From assembly GCF_900111005.1 (NCBI RefSeq), contig NZ_FOFV01000002.1:496001-560000 (forward strand): a stretch of 64,000 bases of DNA, written 5' to 3'. Positions 15,230-23,567 of the stretch are shown piece after piece. Position 1 is the first letter of the stretch; every line of letters starts with the position of its first letter. Both the position numbers and the translations under genes were made by a program. Source of the stretch: Lentzea albida. GTDB lineage: Bacteria > Actinomycetota > Actinomycetes > Mycobacteriales > Pseudonocardiaceae. The notes under the pieces are model-generated. The model did not search any database and was not told where the DNA came from. It saw only the letters and a program-made list of their open reading frames with translations.

Positions 15230-17433
15230 TGGGGGCGGTGTTCGTCGGCGTCCGCCACCACAGCCCCGCCTGTGCCCGGCTGGTCGCCGCCACGATCGAG
15301 GAGCAGCAGCCCGCGTACGTGCTCGTCGAGGGTCCCGCCGACTTCAACGAGCGCATCGACGAGCTGCTGCTCGGGCACGAGCTGCCCATCGCGCTGTTCA
15401 GCTACTCCGACCAGCACGCGTCGTGGTCGCCGTTCTGCGACTACTCGCCGGAGTGGGTGGCGATCACCGAGGCGCGGCGCGTCGGTGCCGAGGTCAGGTT
15501 CATCGACCTGCCCGCGTGGCACGAGGCGTTCCGGGACGTGAGCAACCGGTACGCGGACGCGGAGCTGCGCTACACCGAGGTGGTCGACCGGCTGTGCAAG
15601 GAGTTCTCGGTCGACAACGTCGACGTGCTGTGGGACCACCTCTTCGAGTGCGAGACCGACCCGGTGGGCATGGCCGAGTACTTCGACCTGCTGCGCGGCA
15701 CGGCGACCGCGGACGAGGGCGACTCGGCGCGCGAGGAGTACATGGCGCGCTGGGTGCGGGCCGCGGTGGCCGACGCGGGTGAGAGGCCCGTCGTGGTGAT
15801 CACCGGTGGCTTCCACACCGCCGCGCTCAAGGGGAAGCTCGACGGCGGCACGGAGTGGCCGGAGGTGCCGGAACGCGAACGAGGCGCGAGCTACCTCGTG
15901 CCGTACTCGCACGCGCGGCTGGACGCGTTCACCGGCTACCAGTCGGGCATGCCGTCACCCGGCTACTACCAGCAGGTCTGGGAGAACGGCCCGCAGCGCG
16001 CGGCCGACTGGCTGGTCGAGTCGGTGGCCACGCGGCTGCGCAGGCGGCAGCAGCCGGTGTCGACGGCCGACCTCATCGCCGCGCACACCCAGGCCGGGGC
16101 GCTGGCCCGGTTGCGCGGTCACGAGAACCCGGCGCGCACGGACGTGCTCGACGGGCTGACCAGCGCGTTGATCTCCGAGGACCTGACGCAGCCGCCGCCG
16201 TGGACGCGGCGTGGCACGCTGCAGCCCGGCGCGCACCCGGCCCTGGTCGAGATGCTCGGGGCGTTGCGGGGCGGCAAGGTCGGCAGGCTGCACCCCGGCA
16301 CTCCGGCACCGCCGCTGGTCAACGCCGTGCTGGAGCTGTTGCGGACGCACGGCCTCGACCAGGAGGGCAAGGTCTCGCTCGACCTCACCGACCCGCGGGC
16401 GTTGGAGCGCAGCAGGGTCCTGCACCGCCTGCGGGTGCTGCGGATCCCCGGCTTCGAGCGCACGAGCGGCCCGTCCGAGGGGGCCCAGCCGCGCCTGGAC
16501 GAGCAGTGGACGCTGCGGCCGGTCGAGGAGCGGCTCGCGGCGTTGATCGAGGCCGCCGAGAACGGCGCCACGCTGGAGGAAGCGGCCGGGGTGGCCCTGG
16601 AACGCCGGTCCCGGCACGCCCAGCTCGACGAACTGGGCGGGATCCTGTTCGACGCGGTCCTGTGCGGGATCTCGGCGTTGTCCGGCAGGGTCAAGAAGTC
16701 GCTCAACGAGGGCGTGCAGGCGACGGGCGACCTGGCGGCGCTGGGCACCGTCCTGAGCGGCGTGCTCGGCCTGTGGCGGCACGACAGGGTGTTCGGCACC
16801 AGGAAGGACCCGCTGCTCGGCTCGGTGATCGACGCGGGCACGGCGCGGGTGCTGTGGCTCGTCGAGGGCCTGCACGGCGGCCCGGCTCCGGCCGATCCGA
16901 ACCGGCTCAAGGCGATGGCGGCGACCAGGGACGCCGTGCTGCACGCGAAGTCCGCGCTGTCATTGGACGTCGTGGACGTCACGGGCGTGGCGACACGGGT
17001 GAGCAACGACGTGCAGGCGCCACCGGACCTGCGCGGCGCGGCGCTCGGTCTCGCCTGGGCACTGGGTTCTCAGCCGGACGTGCGCAAGGTCCGCACCATC
17101 GAGGCGCTCGGCGACTGGCTCGCCGGGTTGTTCGCGGTGGCGCGGGAGGAGGTGCTGGCGAGCCCGGACCTCGTGGGCGTGCTGGACGAGCTGGTCAGCG
17201 CGATGGACTCCGACGAGTTCCTGGTGGCGCTGCCCGCGTTGCGGCTCGCGTTCAGCTACTTCCCGCCCAGGGAGAGGGAGACGATCGCGGCCACCGTGCT
17301 CGCCCACCGCGGTGTCGAGGGCGGCGCGGCGAAGAACATCACCCGGCTCACCGCCGACCCGGTGTCCGTGGCGGAGGCGATGGCGATCGAGAAGCGCGTG
17401 GACGCGTTGCTGGTGAAGGGCGGCCTGGCATGA
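15229..17433 (+). CDS. DUF5682 family protein (YehM-like)
   Basis: 734 residues. The N-terminus GVRHHSPACARLVAATIEE followed by VLVEGPADF and, near 185, ITGGFHTAALKG resembles DUF5682, the family of E. coli YehM, always found next to the MoxR and VWA genes. The HH...EGP...GGFH pattern recalls the TraB/Tiki/EreA-like metal-dependent hydrolase fold; that link is my inference. The long C-terminal half is helical (Leu/Ala/Glu/Arg-rich) without recognisable motifs. It overlaps both neighbours by one to four bases, so stoichiometric synthesis with the ATPase and VWA protein is likely. Confidence 0.85.
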   Translation: MGAVFVGVRHHSPACARLVAATIEEQQPAYVLVEGPADFNERIDELLLGHELPIALFSYSDQHASWSPFCDYSPEWVAITEARRVGAEVRFIDLPAWHEAFRDVSNRYADAELRYTEVVDRLCKEFSVDNVDVLWDHLFECETDPVGMAEYFDLLRGTATADEGDSAREEYMARWVRAAVADAGERPVVVITGGFHTAALKGKLDGGTEWPEVPERERGASYLVPYSHARLDAFTGYQSGMPSPGYYQQVWENGPQRAADWLVESVATRLRRRQQPVSTADLIAAHTQAGALARLRGHENPARTDVLDGLTSALISEDLTQPPPWTRRGTLQPGAHPALVEMLGALRGGKVGRLHPGTPAPPLVNAVLELLRTHGLDQEGKVSLDLTDPRALERSRVLHRLRVLRIPGFERTSGPSEGAQPRLDEQWTLRPVEERLAALIEAAENGATLEEAAGVALERRSRHAQLDELGGILFDAVLCGISALSGRVKKSLNEGVQATGDLAALGTVLSGVLGLWRHDRVFGTRKDPLLGSVIDAGTARVLWLVEGLHGGPAPADPNRLKAMAATRDAVLHAKSALSLDVVDVTGVATRVSNDVQAPPDLRGAALGLAWALGSQPDVRKVRTIEALGDWLAGLFAVAREEVLASPDLVGVLDELVSAMDSDEFLVALPALRLAFSYFPPRERETIAATVLAHRGVEGGAAKNITRLTADPVSVAEAMAIEKRVDALLVKGGLA

Positions 17434-18536
17434 CGGACCTGGAACGCTGGCGGCTCATCCTCGGTGAACCGGCGTCGCGCTGCACCGGAGGCCTGCAGAG
17501 CGACGCGGCTCGCAGGGACGCGGCGCTGGAGTGGCTCTACGGACGTGATCCGGAGCTGGCCGAACGCGGCGTGCGCAAGAGCGGCGGCAACGAGGACTCG
17601 GTGCTGCAGACCGTCGACTGGCTGGACGAGGTCCACACCCTCTTCCCGAGGGAGACGATCGAACGGCTGGAACGCGACGCCGTCGAGCGCTACGAGATCA
17701 CCGACATCGTCACCGATCCGGATGTGCTGCAACGGATCGAGCCGAATCCGGCACTGCTGCGCGCGGTGCTGCGAACCAAGCACCTGATGAACCCGGCCGT
17801 GCTCGCGATGGCGCGCAAGATCGTCGAGGCGGTCGTGAGGCAGTTGATGGAGAAGCTGAAGACGGAGGTGCGCACGGCGTTCAGCGGCACGAAGTCGCGG
17901 CGGCCGAGCATCCACAAGAACTCCCGCAACTTCGACTTCCGCTCCACGATCAGGGCGAACCTCCAGCGCTACCAACCCGAGGAGCGCAAGCTCGCGATCG
18001 AGCACCCGAAGTTCGTCTCCCGCTCCAAGCGGCATCTGGAGCAGTGGCAGGTCGTCCTGCTCGTGGACCAGTCGGGGTCGATGACCAGCTCGGTGATCCA
18101 CTCGGCCGTCACGGCGGCCTGCCTGTGGGGCCTGCCGGGGTTGCGGACGCACCTCGTCGCGTTCGACACCAACGTGGTCGACCTGACCTCGGACGTGACG
18201 GACCCTGTCGAGCTGCTGATGAAGGTGCAGCTCGGCGGCGGCACGGACATCGCCAGGGCCGTGGCGTACGGCGCGGAGCTCGTGGACAGCCCGCGCCGGT
18301 CGATCGTGGCGATCATCAGCGACTTCTACGAGGGCGGCAGCGAGGAGCGCCTGGTCCGCACGGTCAAGGGCCTGTGCGAGCAGGGCACCCACGTGCTGTG
18401 CCTCGCGGCGCTCGACGACGAGGCGAACCCGGACTACGACAGGGCTCTGGGCCAGCGCCTCGCGAACGTCGGCGCCCACGTCGGCGCCATGACCCCGGGC
18501 CAGCTCGCGGAATTCGTTGCGGAGAAACTCAGGTGA
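17430..18536 (+). CDS. VWA-domain protein, MoxR partner (YehP-like)
   Basis: 368 residues. The C-terminal von Willebrand A domain carries a full MIDAS: DQSGSM at 213-218, the Thr of GGGTD near 272 and the Asp of ISDFYEGG near 298. The N-terminal 200 residues are helical and basic (for example KSRRPSIHKNSRNFDFRS). VWA proteins bind target proteins through Mg2+ and are remodelled or used as adaptors by MoxR ATPases. ATG 17430 overlaps the previous stop (ATGA), and GTG 18533 of the next gene overlaps its own stop. Confidence 0.9.
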   Translation: MTDLERWRLILGEPASRCTGGLQSDAARRDAALEWLYGRDPELAERGVRKSGGNEDSVLQTVDWLDEVHTLFPRETIERLERDAVERYEITDIVTDPDVLQRIEPNPALLRAVLRTKHLMNPAVLAMARKIVEAVVRQLMEKLKTEVRTAFSGTKSRRPSIHKNSRNFDFRSTIRANLQRYQPEERKLAIEHPKFVSRSKRHLEQWQVVLLVDQSGSMTSSVIHSAVTAACLWGLPGLRTHLVAFDTNVVDLTSDVTDPVELLMKVQLGGGTDIARAVAYGAELVDSPRRSIVAIISDFYEGGSEERLVRTVKGLCEQGTHVLCLAALDDEANPDYDRALGQRLANVGAHVGAMTPGQLAEFVAEKLR

Positions 18537-20338
18537 CCAGACCCGACCTGCTGGCACTCACCCCGGACGCGCTCGCGGCGCTCGCCAACCGCGGTCTGGT
18601 GAAACGTGCCGTCAAGGAGCTCGACGCGGGCGTCGTCCCGGCGCTCGACACCGATCCGGCCGGTGCCGTCCAGGGCAAGTTCCCGGACGGCACCACGACG
18701 ACGCTGCCACCGGGCACGGCGCTCGAGGCGGCGCGGTGCAGCTGTGGCGCGACGGGCGTGTGCCGGCACCGCATCGCCGTGGTGCTGGCCTACCAGCGCA
18801 CCCAGGAGACGAGCGCCCCCGCCGAGCTGTGGTCGCCGGGCACCGTCACGGACGACGACCTGGTGGCGTTGATGGGGGAACGCACGCTGCGCCGCGCCCG
18901 CAGGGCGTTCCAGGCCGGCTACCGCGCGAAGCTCCGCCGCCCGACCGCGCAGGACCAGACGGCGCAGGCGGAACTGCCGACCTGCACGGTCACGTTCCTC
19001 GTGCCCGGCGACCTGTCCTACGTCCACACCGACGCGGTCAACAAGGACGAGGCGACGGCGCTCGCCGTGTGGGCGTTCCGCGAGGCCGACGCCCAGGGCA
19101 CCGACACGGTCGACGTCGGCGGTTCTCCCACCACGGCAACGGATCTGACCGCCGTCACCGACCTGCTCGACCAGCTCCTGCTCGACGGCGCCACGAACGC
19201 GAGCGAGGTGCTCGACGTCGCCTGGCAGCGCCTGCACCGCGACCTGACCGCGCAACGCCTGCACTGGCCCGCCGCCGTGATCACCGACCTGCTCGCGCAA
19301 CTCTCCGCGTACCGCGGCCGCAGCGCGGACTACGAGGCGGAGCGGTTCGCAGCCCTCCTCACCGAACTGCACGCCCGCACCACGGCCACGGGCCCGCGTG
19401 CGGAGGTCCTCGGCCCAGACGAGCCCGCCGAGACACCCCTGAAGCGGGTCAGGCTCACCGCCCTGGGCGCCCGCCTGCGCGCGGAGAACGCGGTGGACGT
19501 CTACTTCGCCTCGGGCGACGTGGTCCTGGTGCAGCGAGACACCCCCGTGCGCACCGGCCACCGCTTGGCGGCGTCGAACGTCGTCTCCGAATCGGCGACC
19601 CGCAGCGCGAGCCGGGCCGTCACCCTGAAGACGAGCAGGGTCGCCAAGACCTCGCTCACCCCGGTGGGCACGGCCTGGGACCACCTGCCACAGGCCCTGG
19701 TCGTCACCGACTACGACGCGGCCGCCGCCCACCTGGCCGGCCTGCCCCCACGCCAGGTCCGCGCGAGGGTGGAGGCAGAACTGGTCCGCGCACTCCGGGT
19801 GGCCGAGGTGACCGACCTCGCCTACGACCCGGCCGCACAACGCCTCACCGCCACCCTCCACGCCCCCAACGGCACAACGTGCCTGCTGGAGGCCACTCAC
19901 AGAGCCGTCGCCCCGCAGTCCCTGGACGCGCTGACAGTGGCACTGCGGGCGAATACGACGACGATCACCGGCAGCATCCGCCGCCACCGGGGCACGTTGG
20001 TCGTCGACCCGCTGGCGGTCCACACCGCGGCGGGCGTCGTCGTGCCGGACATGGCGACGGACACGACACCCCAACCGCTGATGCCGGGCACGACGCAGTC
20101 CGACCCGCTGAGCGCGACGGTGGACAGCGCGCTCACGGTGCTGGCCGAGGCCGCCCACCGGGGGCTGGACCACCTGACGGACAGCCTGCTGGCCCGTGTG
20201 CGGGAGGTCGGCACGCACCTGCACACCGCGGGCCTGCGCACGGCGGCGGCTCAGGTGACGGCGTTCGCCGACGGCCCGGGGGCGGCGACGTGGCTGGCCG
20301 CGCACCTGAGGCTGCTGGTGACGGCCGACGCGCGCTGA
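18533..20338 (+). CDS. SWIM zinc-finger protein (YehQ-like)
   Basis: 601 residues. A SWIM motif C-x-C-x5-C-x-H is seen at 69-79 (CSCGATGVCRH), a zinc-binding module for DNA or protein contacts. The N-terminus LALTPDALAALANRGLVKRAVKEL is typical of the SWIM proteins that accompany MoxR/VWA operons. The rest is a long Thr/Arg/Ala-rich region without known domains. It closes the unit WGR-DUF4132 x3, MoxR, DUF5682, VWA, SWIM. The next gene converges on it from the opposite strand. Confidence 0.88.
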   Translation: MTRPDLLALTPDALAALANRGLVKRAVKELDAGVVPALDTDPAGAVQGKFPDGTTTTLPPGTALEAARCSCGATGVCRHRIAVVLAYQRTQETSAPAELWSPGTVTDDDLVALMGERTLRRARRAFQAGYRAKLRRPTAQDQTAQAELPTCTVTFLVPGDLSYVHTDAVNKDEATALAVWAFREADAQGTDTVDVGGSPTTATDLTAVTDLLDQLLLDGATNASEVLDVAWQRLHRDLTAQRLHWPAAVITDLLAQLSAYRGRSADYEAERFAALLTELHARTTATGPRAEVLGPDEPAETPLKRVRLTALGARLRAENAVDVYFASGDVVLVQRDTPVRTGHRLAASNVVSESATRSASRAVTLKTSRVAKTSLTPVGTAWDHLPQALVVTDYDAAAAHLAGLPPRQVRARVEAELVRALRVAEVTDLAYDPAAQRLTATLHAPNGTTCLLEATHRAVAPQSLDALTVALRANTTTITGSIRRHRGTLVVDPLAVHTAAGVVVPDMATDTTPQPLMPGTTQSDPLSATVDSALTVLAEAAHRGLDHLTDSLLARVREVGTHLHTAGLRTAAAQVTAFADGPGAATWLAAHLRLLVTADAR

Positions 20339-20423
20339 GGACGTGCTGGGGGCGGGTGCGTGCGCGTGCAGGGCGTGGGAGTGTGCTGAGGTGCGGGGGG
20401 AAGCACGGCCGACGCGCCGCAGG

Positions 20424-20593
20424 GCTGCCTGGTGCGGGAGGCCCGGCGCGGGCAGCCTGGCGCGGAAGGCCTGGTGCGGGAGGCCTGGTTTGGGCATCCC
20501 GGCGCGGGAGGCCCGGCGCGGGAGGCCCGGTGCGAGCAGCCTGGCGCGGACAGCCTGGCGCGGACAGGCTGGCGCGGACAGGCTGGCGCAGGC
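20424..20593. repeat. 15-bp GC-rich tandem repeat between convergent genes
   Basis: About eleven degenerate copies of a 15-base unit, best seen as GCCTGGCGCGGACAG near the 3' end and CCCGGCGCGGGAGGC in the middle. The period is a multiple of three so open frames cross it, but it lies after the stop codons of both flanking genes. It has no spacers and is not CRISPR-like. It fills most of the 265-base gap between the SWIM and TPR-like genes. Confidence 0.8.
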
Positions 20594-20603
20594 CGCAGGA
20601 GCG

Positions 20604-21941
20604 TCAGCGTGCCAGAGGCTGCGGCGCCCGCCCCCGCGCCGCCAGCCTCGGCTGCCCCGTCCTCGGCTGCCCTGGCCCCGGCTGCACCGGGCTCGGCTGC
20701 CCCGCGGGCGACTGCACCGCCATCGGCTGCACCTGCCCCTGCACCACCGGAGCGGGATCGCCCCTCCCCGCCACCACCGACGAGGTCGGGTCGATCCGCT
20801 GCGACAGCACGTAGTCCTCCGCGGCCTCCCCCACCCGCCCGAGCCGCTCCAACACGAACCCCCGCAAATAGGCCGCCCGCGCCGCACCCCACCCACCGAG
20901 CGCGACACCCCGCCCGTAAGCCTCCACCGCCTCCTCCAACGACCCGCACGAGGCCAGCACGTCACCCTGCAACGCCCACGTCCTGTCATCGCCAGGACTG
21001 AGCTCGACCAACTCGGCGACGTACCCCAAAGCGCGCTGCCCGAGTCCCACGGCCAGGTGCGTCCGCACGAGGAAGCAGTGCAGCGCATAGGCTTCGTCGG
21101 CCCAGGCGAGCCGGTCCATCTCCGTGGCAGGCGTGATCGCGTTCAGCGATTCCAGCGCACGTCCCAAAAGGCGGTGCGTCTCGGTGATGTCGCGGCGCAC
21201 GAACGGAACCGCCGCGATCGCCCGGTGCAGGCGCGCCCGGTGCAACAACCCGGCGAAGCCGTTCTGCGGCAACTCCGAAGAGGCCTTCACGGCCAGTGCG
21301 GCGGCGGCCTGCAGGGAGGTCGAGTCGACACCGCGCGCAGCGGAGCGGAAGACCACGAACAGCGCCAGGTCGCGGCGTGTGGAAGCCGGCAACCCGGACC
21401 TCGCGCCGCGCAACGCCATCGCCTCCACGGCGGAGGACGGGAGGTGGCAGCGGAGGACGGCGAGTTGTTCGAGGGCGAGGTCCGGGGAGAGCACGTGCTT
21501 GCGCGGGTCGATCACGGTCAGGCCGATCGCGGCGGCCGCGCGGTGGGGATATCCCAGGCGCAGCAACAGGTCGCAGGCGGCTCGGCGGTCGGCGGCGCCC
21601 AGGGCGCGTTCGTGGACCCGCCACCAGAGTTCGGAGGCGAGGTCGACGGGGAACGTCGTCATGTCGGGGCCGCCGACGTCGAGGCGGCCCCGGCTCGCGG
21701 CGGTGAGCAGGCGCAGGTGGGCGGAGGGTGGTGGCTCGAAGCGCGGGACGTCGGCACCTGTCACGAACGCCGCCGCCATCGCGTGGGTGATGCGGGCGTG
21801 CAACGCCGACGAGGCGGAAGGGGCGGACAGTCCGGCGTAGACGTGGCAGGCGACGGGGACGCCGGCGGTGTGCAGGGCGCGCAGGCGGGCGGCCAGCGCG
21901 GAGGGGCTCGGGTCGGTGCGGTACCGCGGCAGTGCGGTCAT
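20604..21941 (-). CDS. TPR-like helical protein with Pro/Gln-rich tail
   Basis: 445 residues of unknown function. The middle and C-terminal thirds look like helical TPR-type repeats (AYALHCFLVRTHLAVGLGQRALGYVAEL, then TWALQGDVLASCGSLEEAVEAYGRG). The last 45 residues are a low-complexity tail (VQPMAVQSPAGQPSPVQPGP). The segment around residues 85-125 (TFPVDLASELWWRVHERAL) has no match I recognise. The start at 21941 is ten bases after the stop of the upstream winged-helix regulator gene, so the two form an operon. A role as a partner or effector of that regulator is inference only. Confidence 0.65.
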   Translation of the reverse strand: MTALPRYRTDPSPSALAARLRALHTAGVPVACHVYAGLSAPSASSALHARITHAMAAAFVTGADVPRFEPPPSAHLRLLTAASRGRLDVGGPDMTTFPVDLASELWWRVHERALGAADRRAACDLLLRLGYPHRAAAAIGLTVIDPRKHVLSPDLALEQLAVLRCHLPSSAVEAMALRGARSGLPASTRRDLALFVVFRSAARGVDSTSLQAAAALAVKASSELPQNGFAGLLHRARLHRAIAAVPFVRRDITETHRLLGRALESLNAITPATEMDRLAWADEAYALHCFLVRTHLAVGLGQRALGYVAELVELSPGDDRTWALQGDVLASCGSLEEAVEAYGRGVALGGWGAARAAYLRGFVLERLGRVGEAAEDYVLSQRIDPTSSVVAGRGDPAPVVQGQVQPMAVQSPAGQPSPVQPGPGQPRTGQPRLAARGRAPQPLAR

Positions 21942-21951
21942 GCGGGCCTCC

Positions 21952-22872
21952 CTAGTTGAGCAGTTCCCAGCCGCGCCGGGTCAGGCGGTGGCGGACCGAC
22001 CTGCCGTTGCGGTGGGTCGAGACGAAGCCCGCTGTGCGCAGGGCGGTCGCGTGTTGTGACGCAGTGGGCAGGCTGATGCCCACGTGCTTGGCGAGTTCGG
22101 TGGTGGTGCGTTCGGACGTGAGGGCGCGCAGCACCAGCGTCCTGGTGCGGCCGAGGGCCAGTTCGAGGCTGGCGCCGCCGGGCTGGGGCGTGGTGACCGG
22201 GTAGAAGAGCAGCGGCTGCGGTTCGGCGAACATCGACACGGCGGGACGGGTCAGGCCGTTGAGCACCGGCACGAGGAGCATTCCGGTGCCGCGCAACGAG
22301 ACCTCGGTGTCCCAGCCCAGTTCGACGTGCAGGGCTGGTGAGGTCCACGAGATCGACGGGTGCAGCCTGCCGAGCAGGTCGCCCAGGCCGCGCGTCGCCG
22401 CCTGGGACGACCGCAGCCGCACCTCCGCGTCGAACGCCTGGCGCGTCGGCGACCAGTTCGGGCCGAGCAGGTCGCGGAAGCCGTCGTGCAACGCCGCGCG
22501 CAGATCAGCTCGGGAGGACGGGGTGCCGGCCGCGAACGACCGCAGCCACGGCGACGTCGTGCCGAGCATGCTCGCGATCTGGTCGCGCACCCGCGCGGAC
22601 GGCACCTCGAGCACCTGGCGGACGGCGTCCTCGAAGTCGGGCCGCGCGGAATTGAAGAAGTCGGGGATGAAGCGGCCGGGCCTGACCAGTTCGGCGAGCG
22701 GGCGGATCCGCGGCAGCAGCAGCCGGTCCCACTTGCCGCCGTGCACGGTGAAGACCAGCTCGTACATCGGCAGCGGAGCCGCCGCGAATCGCGTGCGCGC
22801 CAGGTCTTCCAGCTCGAAGAGAATCGTCAGGCCGCGTCCTTCGGGCGCGGGTTCGGACATCACGATCGGCAT
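21952..22872 (-). CDS. ArsR-type winged-helix transcriptional regulator (DUF5937-like)
   Basis: 306 residues. The C-terminal 85 residues form a winged helix-turn-helix (LALGRTRTLVLRALTS, TTTELAKHVGISLPTASQHATALRTAGFVSTHRNGRSVRHRLT). The N-terminal 200 residues follow the pattern of the partial regulator at 1-85 (ILFELEDLARTRFA...PMYEL). ATG 22872 follows GGGGGGAAGCAC closely; an in-frame ATG at 22860 is an alternative. It lies directly upstream of the TPR-like gene and probably controls this operon. No clear palindrome is seen in the 107 bases before it. Confidence 0.8.
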   Translation of the reverse strand: MPIVMSEPAPEGRGLTILFELEDLARTRFAAAPLPMYELVFTVHGGKWDRLLLPRIRPLAELVRPGRFIPDFFNSARPDFEDAVRQVLEVPSARVRDQIASMLGTTSPWLRSFAAGTPSSRADLRAALHDGFRDLLGPNWSPTRQAFDAEVRLRSSQAATRGLGDLLGRLHPSISWTSPALHVELGWDTEVSLRGTGMLLVPVLNGLTRPAVSMFAEPQPLLFYPVTTPQPGGASLELALGRTRTLVLRALTSERTTTELAKHVGISLPTASQHATALRTAGFVSTHRNGRSVRHRLTRRGWELLN

Positions 22873-22979
22873 GTGCTTCCCCCCGGAGTGCCATCGCTTC
22901 CGAAGGTACGCAGACTTCGTTGTCCGGTGTCGGGGTCGCACGGATTGACAACGATCGGTGGACAACCCCGGACGAGCGG

Positions 22980-23564
22980 CTACCGCGGGGCGAGGTGGTC
23001 CCAGGCGGGGCCGGGGGCGGTGAGGCCGACCAGGAGGGCTTCCAGGTCGGTGAGCGGCTGCCGGTCCGGGTGGTGGTGCCAGGTGGGCACGGCGCTGATG
23101 CCGTCGGCCGCGGCCGTGATCAGCGCGGTGACGTGGGGCGGGAGGCCGTCGGCGGCGAGGTCGTCGTGCCAGCGCAGGGTGTCCTCGCGGGCGAGGTCGA
23201 TGATCTCCGGGATGGTCACCAGGTGGCTGAGCAGGGGGACGAGGTCGCGGAACATGCCGGGGTCGCGGGAGAACGCGGCGCTCACCCGGATGTAGGCGCG
23301 GGTGAGACGCCCCGGCGCGGTGTCGTCGGGGTCCACGGCGGCGATGACGTCGGCGCGGAACCGGTCGAACAGGTCCTGGGCGAGGGCCCGCACCAGGTCG
23401 TCCTTGGTGGCGAAGTGGTGCAGGAGGCCGCCCTTGGACACGCCCGCGTCCCTGGCGATGTGGTCGAGCGTGGCGGAGGTGCCGCGGGCGCGGATGCACG
23501 CGCCCGCGGCGTCCAGCAGCGCGCGGCGGGTGTCCTCGGGGGTGCGCCCGGCTACACGCGGCAT
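22980..23564 (-). CDS. TetR-family repressor of the adjacent efflux gene
   Basis: 194 residues with an N-terminal TetR helix-turn-helix (TRRALLDAAGACIRARG, TLDHIARDAGVSKGGLLHHFATKDDLVRAL) and a C-terminal ligand-binding half with TetR_C-type spacing. It starts three bases after the stop of the MFS exporter gene and is therefore co-transcribed with it. By analogy with QacR/TetR systems it should bind the palindrome at 25109-25134 and be released by a drug substrate. Confidence 0.88.
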   Translation of the reverse strand: MPRVAGRTPEDTRRALLDAAGACIRARGTSATLDHIARDAGVSKGGLLHHFATKDDLVRALAQDLFDRFRADVIAAVDPDDTAPGRLTRAYIRVSAAFSRDPGMFRDLVPLLSHLVTIPEIIDLAREDTLRWHDDLAADGLPPHVTALITAAADGISAVPTWHHHPDRQPLTDLEALLVGLTAPGPAWDHLAPR

Positions 23565-23567
23565 GGA

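Noticed and set aside
20424-20593. CRISPR-like repeat array
   Set aside because: The repeat is 15 bases, degenerate, contiguous and without spacers, and no cas genes are near.
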